In this document: in pieces, positions 52,156 to 61,764 of the stretch
Numbering within the stretch: position 1 is the stretch's first letter
Layout: every line of letters starts with the position of its first letter
Assembly: GCF_002563795.1 (NCBI RefSeq)
Contig: NZ_PDJL01000004.1
Location: forward strand, 1,488,001 to 1,552,000
Origin: Vibrio sp. ES.051
GTDB taxonomy: Bacteria; Pseudomonadota; Gammaproteobacteria; Enterobacterales; Vibrionaceae
Reading direction: 5' to 3'
DNA length: 64,000 bases
The notes under the pieces: model-generated
Seen by the model: only the letters and a program-made list of their open reading frames with translations
Databases searched by the model: none
Told to the model about the DNA's origin: nothing
Program-made: the position numbers and the translations under genes

Positions 52156-53547
52156 TTAGCGAAGCAGATCACCTAACTTCTTGATTGCACTTTCTAGTTT
52201 TTGATCAACAGGGAGTGAAGTATTTAACCTTAAACAGTTCTCATATTGTCCATCCATGGAGAACAACTGACCGTACGCGACCGTCACTTGCTCACCGAGT
52301 AATGCTTGATAAATGGCTTTACTACTTTTACCTACGGGCAGTTGTAACCATAAGAAATAGCCCCCATCAGGAAGATGAAATGTGACCTCCCTAGGTAAGT
52401 ACCTCTTGACCATGTCAGCGAATACCTGTTGCCGCTGTTGTAGCGTCTTACGCAACTTTCTTAGATGATTGTCATAGCTGTCATTTTGCAGATAATGCGC
52501 AACCCCCTGTTGAATGGGCGCACTCCCCGATAACGTCGAGATTAATTGAAGTTTTTGCACCGCCTCATTAAAGCGTCTATTCACAACCCACCCTAATCGA
52601 TATCCCGGGCATAAGTTCTTAGAAAAAGAACCGCAATGAAGCACGCGATCTTGTGAATCATAAGTTTTCAAAGAAGTTGGTTTCTCAATATCAAAATGCA
52701 ATTCAGCGTACACATCATCTTCAATAATGTAGACATCGTATTTTTCTGCCAAGCGCACCACTTGTTCTTTTTTTGCTTCAGATAAAGAGCTCCCGGTTGG
52801 GTTATGAAAATTCACCATCAGCCAACACGCGCGCACATCATGTTCAGAAAATGCTTGTTCAAGATGATCTAATGAGTGTCCGTACTGCGCATCTACAGGT
52901 ATTTCAATCACCTTTAAACCTAACCGCTCAACCGCCTGAAGAGCACCATAAAACGTCGGAGATTCGATAACCACCGTATCTCCTGGTTGAGTGACGGCTT
53001 GCAAGCTAAGGTTTAAGGCTTCCAATGCACCAGAGGTGATCACAACGTCATCATGAGAGAGAGAGTTGCCGCGCTGAATATAGCGCTGTGCAATTAAGCG
53101 CCTGAGTGCTTCGAACCCTGGAGGTAAGTTATCTAAAAGCGTATCCGGTCCCATTTTACGACCCGAGCTGGCTAGATTGCGGTTGAGCGCTTCAAGAGGG
53201 AACAGACAAGGCTCAGGAAAGGCAGAGCCCAAATGAGTCATATCAGGCGTCGCTTGGTGCTTTAAAAAAGCATACAATTCATCATTCAGTTTGGTGTGTG
53301 CCGTATTGTTAGTACCATTCACACTTTCGATCCGTTGCTGCTTTGCAGTCACATAATAACCCGACTGAGGTCTTGCTATTACCCACCCTTGTGCTTCTAA
53401 CAATTGATAGGCTTGTAGTACAGTACCTGTACTAATTGAATAATTGCGACTTGTGACACGCAAAGAAGGTAATTTTTCCCCTGCCCTCCATGTATTCTTC
53501 TGAATCTGCGCTTTGAACAATTCGGCCAATTGATGATATCGATTCAT
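52156..53547 (-). CDS. MocR-type GntR regulator with aminotransferase domain
   Basis: 463 aa from ATG 53547, with AGAGGG 4 bp upstream. Residues 1-70 are a GntR winged helix (WRAGEKLPSLRVTSRNYSISTGTVLQAYQLLEAQGWV). The rest is a fold-type I PLP aminotransferase: NFHNPTGSSLS, the lysine in HCGSFSKNLCPGYRLGW, and the C-terminal GGYFLWLQLP. MocR proteins use PLP or a PLP-amino acid adduct as signal. A divergent pair of small genes (53711, 54189) starts 163 bp away and could be its target. Confidence 0.9.
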   Translation of the reverse strand: MNRYHQLAELFKAQIQKNTWRAGEKLPSLRVTSRNYSISTGTVLQAYQLLEAQGWVIARPQSGYYVTAKQQRIESVNGTNNTAHTKLNDELYAFLKHQATPDMTHLGSAFPEPCLFPLEALNRNLASSGRKMGPDTLLDNLPPGFEALRRLIAQRYIQRGNSLSHDDVVITSGALEALNLSLQAVTQPGDTVVIESPTFYGALQAVERLGLKVIEIPVDAQYGHSLDHLEQAFSEHDVRACWLMVNFHNPTGSSLSEAKKEQVVRLAEKYDVYIIEDDVYAELHFDIEKPTSLKTYDSQDRVLHCGSFSKNLCPGYRLGWVVNRRFNEAVQKLQLISTLSGSAPIQQGVAHYLQNDSYDNHLRKLRKTLQQRQQVFADMVKRYLPREVTFHLPDGGYFLWLQLPVGKSSKAIYQALLGEQVTVAYGQLFSMDGQYENCLRLNTSLPVDQKLESAIKKLGDLLR

Positions 53548-53710
53548 GTATCCCTCTTTCACTTGCGAACGCACCTTAGCATACTTCGCGCCAGCATTCT
53601 GATATCGCAACGATCAATTTAGCAAGGTTATCGATAGCAATTCGCGATACAAAAATGCGGCATTATGTTCCATACTTTCAGTCGTATGACTTTTATTTCA
53701 GGAGGAAACG

Positions 53711-53941
53711 ATGAAAGTTTTTACAATGGACGACCTCTCATATCGTGGCGCACACAAAGGTGTACATAGCTGGAACCACCCTGGCAGTAAAACCCCTTAT
53801 TATTGGCATCCTGACTGGTTGCATATTGCCGAAGACGCATTAGGTGAACGCAAGAAAGCCGACCTAGAAGTGCCCGATGGCGAAACGGCGACAGAAGAAC
53901 ACGCAAAAACCGCTATTGTTAAACATATTAATGGCGAATAA
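53711..53941 (+). CDS. Small acidic protein, first of a tandem paralogous pair
   Basis: 76 aa from ATG 53711, with GGAGG 5 bp upstream. It shares DL.Y+G...GVHSW.(+)P....YYWHPDWLH-AEDA-G with 54189-54488 along its length. The Trp/His/Tyr-rich core is unusual; no membrane helix or known domain is present. It starts opposite the MocR-type gene. Confidence 0.78.
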   Translation: MKVFTMDDLSYRGAHKGVHSWNHPGSKTPYYWHPDWLHIAEDALGERKKADLEVPDGETATEEHAKTAIVKHINGE

Positions 53942-54188
53942 CTCATCACGCCCAAATCAACTGCCATCAATGCTGGACTACGAACGTCAAAACGAATGCC
54001 CACATCAAGGAGAAAAGTGGTAAGAAAATCAGAGACGAAATGTTGCTGAGTGAGAGGTGTGTATCGTCATGAGCGAGCTGCCTGCAAAATAAATTGAGAT
54101 TTGTCACATTAATTCTTATCACGTTTGTTACATTTATATAGGAATGGTGATGCACACCTCAACTCATAAATTATGAGAGAAAACACAA

Positions 54189-54488
54189 ATGACGAAATAT
54201 AAAGAAGAAGACCTCAAATACAAAGGTGAATCCAACGGCGTACATTCTTGGAGCTCACCTTCAGGCCAGCCTTATTACTGGCATCCAGATTGGCTACACG
54301 TAGCAGAAGATGCGACGGGTTCACACCCCAAGCAAAAGCTTGAATTTGAGAAGTCTGAAGTACCAACAGAAAAGCACGCATTAACCGCGATTTTGAAACA
54401 TATGAATGACTGGGCAACCGATAAACTTTCTTCTAACCCGGAGATTGAAACCAACGCGGTTGAGTCAGAGATTGAACTCAAAAAATAG
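54189..54488 (+). CDS. Small acidic protein, second of the tandem pair
   Basis: 99 aa from ATG 54189, with GAGA-AAACACAA upstream. It has the same Trp/His/Tyr core as 53711-53941 (GVHSWSSPSGQPYYWHPDWLHVAEDA), followed by KHALTAILKHM and an extra acidic C-terminal tail of about 25 residues. The pair lies 247 bp apart and is probably a duplication. Function unknown. Confidence 0.78.
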   Translation: MTKYKEEDLKYKGESNGVHSWSSPSGQPYYWHPDWLHVAEDATGSHPKQKLEFEKSEVPTEKHALTAILKHMNDWATDKLSSNPEIETNAVESEIELKK

Positions 54489-54819
54489 GTTCATCGTAAA
54501 AATGCGAAAACTGAAACGGTAGTCAATGGTACAATTTTGTCGCTAAACAAAAACAGACACAAACTGCCGTTTTTTATACCCACTTATCCTCCTACCTGCA
54601 CTCCGAGAGAGCTTTAGATAGTCACGATACAATTACATTCTCTAAATAGTCACCATTACTCACAATAAGCCAACCACCCTTGTGGGCTACATACGCTGTA
54701 CTAAAATAATAGGCTATGAACCTAATCGTTCCTATAAAACATAGGAAGGTATATACTTTGGGGAATAAGCTAATTTATCGATATGCCAAAGCAACACTAG
54801 GTAGTATTGGGAACACCAG
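54489..54819 (+). other. Intergenic region with no gene seen
   Basis: 331 bp, AT-rich. A run CCACCCTTGTGGG (near 54684) could form a short stem. No open frame with a ribosome site. It probably holds the promoter of 54826-55305. Confidence 0.5.
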
Positions 54820-55305
54820 ATGTTAATGAGAAAAATGGACGCACCGCATGATATGCAGGTAGGTGCATTATTTAAAACAAGAAAACACGGTTACGTCACT
54901 GTTGTAGAGTACTACAATACTCATACCGTCATTGTAGCTTTTGAAAATACAGGGAATATACGTGCAACGACTGCTGCAAAGCTTCGTAGTGGTCAAGTTT
55001 CTGATCGCTCCGTTCCACCTCAATCCTTGATGGTGGGTGAAAAAGTTGAATCGGTTAAATACGGGCTGCTTACTATTACTCAAGTCGAGGCTGATAATAT
55101 CGTCGTTCTCGAGGACAGTCTCGGTAAAGAAGTTCGCATGTTAATGGCTTCGGTACAAAAACTTCGTGAACGGACTGATACCGAAGAAGATACTCATGAA
55201 GCTGTTATAGCACCTACGTCATTAACCGCACTGACTAAGCGAAATAAGAAAACCAAAGACATCAACAGTCTACTTAAAAAAATGCTTACAGATTACGGTA
55301 AGTAA
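54820..55305 (+). CDS. Protein with two KOW/SH3-like repeats, unknown function
   Basis: 161 aa from ATG 54820; ATGs at 54826 and 54835 are also possible, and none has a clear ribosome site. Residues about 13-60 (VGALFKTRKHGYVTVVEYYNTHTVIVAFENTG) and 70-110 (VGEKVESVKYGLLTITQVEADNIVVLED) are related beta-rich repeats. The first, with G..F.T..+G...V..Y......V.F..TG and later G.V.DRS.P, looks like the small module that precedes HNH or AP2 domains in phage and mobile homing proteins. The C-terminal tail is basic with no nuclease motif. Confidence 0.68.
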   Translation: MLMRKMDAPHDMQVGALFKTRKHGYVTVVEYYNTHTVIVAFENTGNIRATTAAKLRSGQVSDRSVPPQSLMVGEKVESVKYGLLTITQVEADNIVVLEDSLGKEVRMLMASVQKLRERTDTEEDTHEAVIAPTSLTALTKRNKKTKDINSLLKKMLTDYGK

Positions 55306-55559
55306 TTATAAAGTCATTAAGCGACATGACTATCTCGCCTACCCCATCCAAATTCTAAGCCGCATATTTTATTTAATACTCAATTCAATAGAAACTTTTA
55401 ATAATTAAAAAAACCACCAAAAATAAGATCTACGTCACAAGATCAATCTGACTTTGTGACGAATAACCCATCAAATTAACCATATCTTAGCTATTCTTTT
55501 CTCGTCCAATAACAGAATAAGACAATATTCTTAATTACACCCTACAGGGAAATAATATT

Positions 55560-55829
55560 ATGAAAAAAATAATGGTTGTATGCGGTAACGGTCTTGGTAC
55601 CTCATTAATGATGGAAATGGCAGTTAAAGAAGTTGCCAAAAAAATGGGTCTAGAAGTCGAAGTTGATCATGAAGATCTTTCTTCCGCATCATCAAGCAAA
55701 GCTGATATTTGGGTTGCAGCCACCGATGTAGCAAGCCAATTAGCCGATCAGGGTAAACAGAATATTGTGAGCCTAGCCAATATTTTTGATAAAGAGTCAA
55801 TTGAAGAGCAATTACAAAAATTTGTGTAA
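55560..55829 (+). CDS. ulaB: PTS ascorbate-type IIB component
   Basis: 89 aa from ATG 55560. The phosphorylated Cys is C8 in MVVCGNGLGTSLM. IIB passes phosphate from IIA to the incoming sugar. The Ula-type sequence (VVCGNGLGTS followed by VDHEDLSSA) suits L-ascorbate or a related acid. It starts the operon ulaB-ulaA-ulaC, 11 bp before ulaA. Confidence 0.9.
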   Translation: MKKIMVVCGNGLGTSLMMEMAVKEVAKKMGLEVEVDHEDLSSASSSKADIWVAATDVASQLADQGKQNIVSLANIFDKESIEEQLQKFV

Positions 55830-55840
55830 GGAATAGTAGT

Positions 55841-57097
55841 ATGGCGAATTTCTTTGAGTTTATGCTGGGCATATTAAAAGAGCCCGCAATCATGGTCGGC
55901 CTTATTGCATTTGTAGGCTTAGTTGCTCAAAAATCCGATGTTTCAACAATTCTGAAAGGCACTGTTAAAACAGTCATGGGCTTCCTTATTTTAGGTTTTG
56001 GTGCCGGAGCCCTAATCGGTGCGCTAAATAATTTCTCTATTGTATTTATTGAAGCGTTTGGTGTCAGTGGTGTTATTCCAAACAACGAAGCGATTGTTGC
56101 ACTGGCACAAGAAGCATTTGGCTACGAAATGGCCCTTATCATGTTCTTTGCTTTCATGGTGAATATTCTTCTCGCGCGATTTACTCCGTTAAAATTTATC
56201 TTCTTAACCGGTCATCACACCATGTTTATGTCAATGCTCGTTGCAGTTATCCTGTCAACGGCAGAAGTCAAAGGTGCGGCACTGGTAGCAGCGGGGTCAA
56301 TCATTGTAGGGTCTTTGATGGTTATCATGCCCGCACTTGTGCAGAAATACACTGAAAAGGTTATGCAGACTGATCAACTCGCTATGGGTCACTTTTCTAC
56401 ATTCTCATACATCATTGCGGCTTTTATCGGCTCTAAGTTTGGTGACAAATCGAAATCAACCGAAGATCTGAAAGTACCGAAAAGTTTGATGTTTCTACGA
56501 GATACGCCAGTAGCCGTTGCCGTTACGATGGCGATATTCTTCTTATTCTCATCGATTTTTGCTGGCGGTGAGTTTGTAGAGTCTATCTCTGGAGGTCAGA
56601 ACTGGGTCGTGTTTACGTTTATGCAATCTTTGGTGTTTGCGGGAGGTGTGTACATTGTACTTCAAGGCGTGAAGATGTTGATTGCTGAAATTGTGCCAGC
56701 CTTTAAAGGCATTTCTGACAAGCTTGTTCCAGGAGCAAAGCCTGCTTTGGATTGTCCGATGGTATTCCCTGTTGCGCCCAATGCGGTACTAATTGGTTTC
56801 TTATCTTCCTTTGCCGCCGGTATTATTGCCATGGCAATACAAGGGGCGCTGGATTTGACCATTATCGTGGCTGGTGTCGTTCCTCACTTCTTCGTTGGTG
56901 GCACCGCAGGCGTATATGGTAATGCCATGGGTGGCCTACGTGGTGCCATTTTAGGTTCTTTTACTCAAGGGCTGTGTATCTCGTTTCTACCAATGATGTT
57001 GTTACCAGTACTTGGGGGCTTAGGTCTTGAAGCAACGACGTTTGCAGACTTTGACTTCGGTGTAGTAGGACTAATTCTTGGGTGGATTGTTTCATGA
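55841..57097 (+). CDS. ulaA: PTS ascorbate-type IIC permease
   Basis: 418 aa from ATG 55841. It is a multi-pass permease of the UlaA/SgaT family, which moves L-ascorbate into the cell while IIB phosphorylates it. Recognisable segments are GLVAQKSDVSTILKGTVKTVMGFLILGFGA, FTPLKFIFLTGHHTMFMS, LDCPMVFPVAPNAVLIGFLSSF and FVGGTAGVYGNAMGGLRGAILG. The stop overlaps the next start by ATGA. Confidence 0.94.
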   Translation: MANFFEFMLGILKEPAIMVGLIAFVGLVAQKSDVSTILKGTVKTVMGFLILGFGAGALIGALNNFSIVFIEAFGVSGVIPNNEAIVALAQEAFGYEMALIMFFAFMVNILLARFTPLKFIFLTGHHTMFMSMLVAVILSTAEVKGAALVAAGSIIVGSLMVIMPALVQKYTEKVMQTDQLAMGHFSTFSYIIAAFIGSKFGDKSKSTEDLKVPKSLMFLRDTPVAVAVTMAIFFLFSSIFAGGEFVESISGGQNWVVFTFMQSLVFAGGVYIVLQGVKMLIAEIVPAFKGISDKLVPGAKPALDCPMVFPVAPNAVLIGFLSSFAAGIIAMAIQGALDLTIIVAGVVPHFFVGGTAGVYGNAMGGLRGAILGSFTQGLCISFLPMMLLPVLGGLGLEATTFADFDFGVVGLILGWIVS

Positions 57098-57543
57098 GTA
57101 TTTTTAATTTAATTGGCGATAACAGCATTGTTATTTCTACAGAAGAAAATTTAAGTGTTGATGCAGCATTAGATCTCACCTGCTCTAGATTAATTGAACA
57201 AGGCAAAGTTGAAAAAAGCTACCTAGAGGCGATTAAAAGTAAACACAAAGAAATCGGGGCGTATTATGTACTAGCCCCTAAGATTGCCATGCCACATGCT
57301 CGTCCAGAGGATGGTGTTAATGAAGCTTGTTTACAAGTCACTGTATTTAAAAATGGCGTTGACCTAGAGTCGGAAGATAATGGTGATGTGTATTTCTCGA
57401 TAACTCTTGCAGCATTGGACTCGGATAGCCACATTCAAACCATTGTGGCCTTATCTGAGCTATTCCAAAATGATGAGGATATCGATGCAATCATTTCTGC
57501 AGAAAGCAAAGAAGAGATTATCGAGATACTGAAGAAATATTAA
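57094..57543 (+). CDS. ulaC: PTS ascorbate-type IIA component
   Basis: 149 aa from ATG 57094, in the ATGA overlap with ulaA. H68 in KIAMPHARPEDGV is the phosphorylated His, in the mannitol/fructose-type IIA (PTS_EIIA_2) fold. It takes phosphate from HPr. A terminator follows. The enzymes that break down ascorbate-6-phosphate (UlaG, D, E, F) and the regulator UlaR are not in the window, so the substrate may differ or those genes lie elsewhere. Confidence 0.92.
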   Translation: MSIFNLIGDNSIVISTEENLSVDAALDLTCSRLIEQGKVEKSYLEAIKSKHKEIGAYYVLAPKIAMPHARPEDGVNEACLQVTVFKNGVDLESEDNGDVYFSITLAALDSDSHIQTIVALSELFQNDEDIDAIISAESKEEIIEILKKY

Positions 57544-57568
57544 CGGTTAACTACCACTGGTAAGCAAT

Positions 57569-57600
57569 TAAGCCCTCAAATATACGAGGGCTTAATTTTT
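57569..57600 (+). terminator. Terminator after ulaC
   Basis: TAAGCCCTC - loop - GAGGGCTTAATTTTT. Confidence 0.9.
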
Positions 57601-57902
57601 CAAACCTTTAACGCGCCGCTTCAATTCAATCTTAACTAATATTAATCGATGGGTTGTGACTTAATTCGTTCTATCGCATGGATGTAATATCTGGCAGTAT
57701 CCCTAAGCCACCAATCCCTGAATTGTATGAATTCGAAAGAATGAGCAGCAACTATAAATTTTAAGATTCTTTGTCAACAAATAAATAAGTACATTCGCTT
57801 AGCCAAAATTGCATATTTAAACGTCCGACTACTCTCCCTCGACTAAAGCCCAGAAACATGCACAAAAGATCACCTGCGCCAGTGTAGATATCCTTTTTAT
57901 TC
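57601..57902 (+). other. Gene-free region between ulaC and the IS66 element
   Basis: 302 bp, AT-rich. No open frame of note on either strand. Before the insertion it was part of one longer spacer that continues from 59488 to the aminotransferase gene. Confidence 0.6.
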
Positions 57903-59479
57903 GTAAGTGTTCACCAAACCCTATTGACATAAAAACTGTGACCTCTAGCACTTGATCCCACTTTAGGTATTGAGTGATCATTTTTGAGCTTCATCATAGT
58001 TATATGACTAGAAAAAAAGCTCCTAAATACCAAGACGCACCACCTAAAGTCTCTGATCTGAATGAGGCTAAGGTGCTTATTGATGAGCTGTGGGAGCAGC
58101 TCAGGCACTATGAAGATAAGCTTACCACTAGCTCCAAAAACTCTTCAAAATCGCCCTCATCAGACAGTCCTAAAGATCGCCATGAGCGAAAAAAGATGAA
58201 AGCTCTGGTGGTCGCAATTCGAGAGGAGCTAAAAAAGGCCACACAGGGCATCAACGAAAACTTTCCCCGTTAAAAGACACGGATATCATTATTGATTGCT
58301 TCCCTGATAGTTGTCCTTGTTGCGAACAGTCTGACATTGATGTTCATGACGGCCCTTACTACCGACACCAAGTCTTTGATATTCCCAAGCCCACTGTCGA
58401 TATCACCGAATACCGTTTATTTTCAGGTCAATGTCGGCACTGCAAAGAAGCCGTCAAGGCTCAAAAGCCTGACGATGCATCACAAGGGATTATAGGGCCT
58501 AACTTATTAAGTTACATTGGGGTTCTTGCGGGGCAATATCACCTCAGTGTTCGAAAAATCCAATCTCTTCTCAAAGAACAGCTTGGCACAACCTTTTCAG
58601 TTGGCGCGATCAGCGAAGCTCAAACGAAAGTCGCTTCAATGCTAACGCCATTACATCAAGCGATAAAACAAGCATTAAAGAAAGCGCCTTTGATTCATGC
58701 TGACGAGACCTCTCATCACAGAAATGATGAACAAAGCCTTCGCTGGTGTTGGTTAGTGGCAAGTGATGACCTTGTCTATGAGCAAATACTTTATTCGCGC
58801 TCGACCTCATCAGCGAAAAAGGTCATTGATGAAGACTATGCAGGCATTGTGGTCAGCGACCAGTGCCCTAGCTATAACTGGATAGCCGCAGACCGTCATC
58901 AGTTATGTTGGGCACATGTGAAGCGTAACCTTCAGCAAATGGCGGATTATAGTGGCGGTGGCCACACCGCTTATATTGGCAGACATCTTTGTTTGCTGAC
59001 GAACGCCATTTTCCATACTCGGCATCGTTATGAACAAGATGAGTTAAATTATGCGCTATACTTACGAAGAATGCGTAGGTTGCAGAAATCGTTCGATCAT
59101 TGGTTGAGCAAAGGGACTGATGTCATGGTCAAGCGATATCGGGGGCGATGCAAGTTACTGCTCAAACATAGAGAGAGCTTGTGGGTTTTCCTCAAGATAG
59201 TGTCAATCCCCTTAACCAATAATGAAGCTGAGCGATGTATTAGAGGTTTTGTAATCCAAAGGAAAATCAGCTTCGGAACGACCTCGGATGCAGGCGATAA
59301 ATTCCGCAGTAGGATACATACCCTCATCGAAACCTGCAAAAAACGTGGCTTGTCGGCAATGTCAGTGTTGAGTGAGATCATCACGGCTGTTGTGGCGAAG
59401 AGACCGTACCCCAACATCTTTGATCTATAGGCTGTTCCCCCCGTTAATATCGAGTCAAGTTACCTTGGTGAACGATTAC
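57903..59479 (+). mobile_element. IS66-family insertion sequence with 8-bp target duplication
   Basis: 1577 bp. The left end GTAAGTGTTCACCAA (57903-57917) and the right end read in reverse GTAATCGTTCACCAA (59465-59479) match at 13 of 15 bases. The 8-bp duplication TTTTATTC flanks both sides exactly (57895-57902 and 59480-59487). Both features fit IS66. Only the transposase (TnpC) is encoded; TnpA and TnpB are missing, as in the ISBst12-like subgroup. Confidence 0.95.
58004..59430 (+). CDS. IS66 transposase split by a -1 frameshift
   Basis: The first frame begins at ATG 58004 and stops at 58273. The catalytic frame ends at 59430. They join if the ribosome slips -1 on A AAA AAG (58189-58195), a classic slippery heptamer in the right frame: R-K-K then DESSGGRNSRGAKKGHTGHQRKLSPLKDTD. 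The fusion is 475 aa, with a zinc finger (CPCC and CRHC) and DDE residues in IHADETSHH (D), VVSDQCPSYNW (D) and NNEAERCIRGF (E). Alternatively one A was lost from a run of seven, making it a dead copy. The fresh target duplication argues for recent activity. Confidence 0.85.
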
Positions 59480-59645
59480 TTTTATTCCTTGCCTAGCTGA
59501 CGTTTTCATAGCAAAACTCTAATTATGTTAGATTTTCGTTTCAAATCGCAATTTTTTCAGGTTTTCTTTTCATGAACGGTTGTAACGAATATGGCTGAAA
59601 GGTATAAATATCACCAGACCCCTTCGATTAACATGGATGAAGATT

Positions 59646-60836
59646 ATGTTTGAAAAAGTAGTTGCCGCTCCGGCTGACCCTATTCTTGGCCTGACTGAAG
59701 AGTTTAAAAAAGATACTCGTGCTGAGAAAATTAACCTTGGCGTAGGAATTTACAAAAACGAGCAAGGTGAAACACCAGTTCTTACGACTGTCAAAAAAGC
59801 TGAAGCAGCACTCATCGAGACTGAAACAACCAAATCTTACCTCACTATTGAAGGGACAGCAGAATACGGTTTAGCCGTGCAAAAACTGTTGTTCGGTTCG
59901 GATGCTGACATTGTTGCAGAAAAGCGTGCAAAAACGGCACAAGCACCCGGTGGTACTGGCGCACTACGCGTTGCTGGTGAATTCATTAAACGTCAGCTTG
60001 GCGACGTAAAAATCTGGATCAGCAACCCAACATGGGCGAACCACAATGGCGTATTCGCTGCGGCAGGTATCGAAACTGCACAATACAGCTACTACAATGC
60101 AGAAAGCAAAGATAAAGACTTTGATGCGATGCTAAGCGATTTACAAGCGGCAACGGAAGGCGACATCGTGCTTCTGCATGGCTGCTGTCATAACCCTACA
60201 GGCATCGACCCAACAGCCGAAGAATGGGAAGCACTGGCCAAGTTGGTAGCCGAGAAGAACCTTCTACCTCTGTTCGACTTTGCATACCAAGGTTTCGCTA
60301 AAGGCGTAGAAGAAGACGCTGCAGGTCTGCGTATTTTTGCTAAGTACAATAAAGAGATCCTCGTAGCGAGCTCATTCTCAAAGAACTTCGGTTTGTACAA
60401 TGAGCGTGTCGGCGCATTTACGCTTGTAGCAGAGTCAGAAGAAGTGGCAACAACGGCTTTCTCACAAGTAAAAGCGATCATTCGTTCTATCTACTCTAAC
60501 CCACCAGCGCACGGTAGCGCAGTTGTGACTCACATTCTAAACAACCCAGCACTACGTGCAGAATGGGAAGCAGAAGTCGCAGAGATGCGTGATCGTATTC
60601 AAGAGATGCGTGAGCTATTTGTTGCGACACTTAAGTCAGAAGGCGTAGACGCAGACTTTAGCTTTATTGAGCGTCAAAATGGCATGTTCTCGTTCTCTGG
60701 GTTATCAAAAGAACAAGTTAATCTCCTTAAAGATGAGTTCGCAATCTATATTGTCGGCTCAGGTCGTATTAGCGTTGCTGGCATGACTAAATCAAATATG
60801 GGCCCACTATGTAAAGGGATTGCAGCAGTTCTTTAA
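59646..60836 (+). CDS. Aspartate/aromatic amino acid aminotransferase
   Basis: 396 aa from ATG 59646, matching the 396 aa of E. coli AspC and the start [16 protein letters not shown]. It is a PLP enzyme that moves amino groups between glutamate and aspartate or aromatic 2-oxo acids. The PLP lysine is in [30 protein letters not shown] carries the cofactor-binding Asn; the C-terminal GRISVAGM holds the substrate Arg. AspC and TyrB cannot be separated by eye. The IS66 element sits about 160 bp upstream and may have split the promoter region. Confidence 0.95.
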   Translation: MFEKVVAAPADPILGLTEEFKKDTRAEKINLGVGIYKNEQGETPVLTTVKKAEAALIETETTKSYLTIEGTAEYGLAVQKLLFGSDADIVAEKRAKTAQAPGGTGALRVAGEFIKRQLGDVKIWISNPTWANHNGVFAAAGIETAQYSYYNAESKDKDFDAMLSDLQAATEGDIVLLHGCCHNPTGIDPTAEEWEALAKLVAEKNLLPLFDFAYQGFAKGVEEDAAGLRIFAKYNKEILVASSFSKNFGLYNERVGAFTLVAESEEVATTAFSQVKAIIRSIYSNPPAHGSAVVTHILNNPALRAEWEAEVAEMRDRIQEMRELFVATLKSEGVDADFSFIERQNGMFSFSGLSKEQVNLLKDEFAIYIVGSGRISVAGMTKSNMGPLCKGIAAVL

Positions 60837-60864
60837 GTGACGTAAACCCATTATCAGAAGAAGC

Positions 60865-60893
60865 AAAAGGTCAGCATGTGCTGACCTTTTTAT
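60865..60893. terminator. Bidirectional terminator after the aminotransferase gene
   Basis: AAAAGGTCAGCA-TG-TGCTGACCTTTTTATTT; it also serves the convergent gene 60904-61545. Confidence 0.9.
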
Positions 60894-60903
60894 TTATCTT
60901 GAC

Positions 60904-61545
60904 TTAATAAATGAACTTTAAACTCAAACCCACTTCATTAATGTAGTCCGAGCTTTCGCCGCTGTAATCAGTGTCTCGAAATTGGTAAAAAAGCCCACTG
61001 CCGATAACGTCGTGCCACTGATAATTAAACCCGATCTTGACGTTATTTTCGTCGACGATATCACTTCGATTTACTTCCACTTCTGCCGTTGCGATGAGCT
61101 TCTCACTCAACAAGTAGTTGACACCTACAGTAACAGCCTGGAGCAGTTCACTATCGGAAGATAACGTATTATCTGTTTTATCATTGGTTGCTTTGGCTTT
61201 GATTGCACCGACCCCGTATGTACCGTAGATATCGAATAGCGGAGTAATACCTTGACGATACCCACCACCAACTAACAAACGGTCAATTCGGAGTGTAAAA
61301 TCATCCGGATGAAAAAACTGTGCCGAATAATCAACATTAAACAACCAATTATTGGTAAATAAATAGTTGCCGCCAAAATTAACTGTGGTCGCGTTAGAGT
61401 TATCTAACCATTCTTCGTTTGTGGTGCCTGCACCGACATCAAGATGAAGGTGCTCGTAACCAAATTTTTCACCTTGATCTACAGCTGAAGCGCTACTCAC
61501 TACAGGTAAGACTGAAAGTAGCCCAAACACTAAACTTCTCACCAT
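60904..61545 (-). CDS. Outer-membrane beta-barrel protein
   Basis: 213 aa from ATG 61545. The signal peptide is residues 1-21 (LVFGLLSVLPVVSSASA). Alternating strands such as HLHLDVGAGT, TTVNFGGNYLF, WLFNVDYSAQFF, RLLVGGGYRQG, DIYGTYGVGAIKAKA, AVTVGVNYLLS, LIATAEVEVN, VKIGFNYQWH, GSGLFYQFRD and INEVGLSLKFIY make an OmpA/OmpW-like eight-strand barrel ending in an aromatic residue, the Bam signal. No C-terminal peptidoglycan domain. Ligand unknown. Confidence 0.88.
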   Translation of the reverse strand: MVRSLVFGLLSVLPVVSSASAVDQGEKFGYEHLHLDVGAGTTNEEWLDNSNATTVNFGGNYLFTNNWLFNVDYSAQFFHPDDFTLRIDRLLVGGGYRQGITPLFDIYGTYGVGAIKAKATNDKTDNTLSSDSELLQAVTVGVNYLLSEKLIATAEVEVNRSDIVDENNVKIGFNYQWHDVIGSGLFYQFRDTDYSGESSDYINEVGLSLKFIY

Positions 61546-61764
61546 TCAACTTCCTTTTATGAGAGTTATCTAAACTTATGAGAACTATCTAAACACGATA
61601 TGATGCTAAGACTTGAGAGTCTACATAGTAGTTGAAGTGCTGATTTCTTGCCGTGCGGTATGTCAGAATCTTACGACTGAGTATGAAAAACAAGGATCGA
61701 ATAAGACTCTGTTTTAAAACTAAGTTAAGATTGCTTTATTATTTGCGAACCAAAAGGCACCTTG

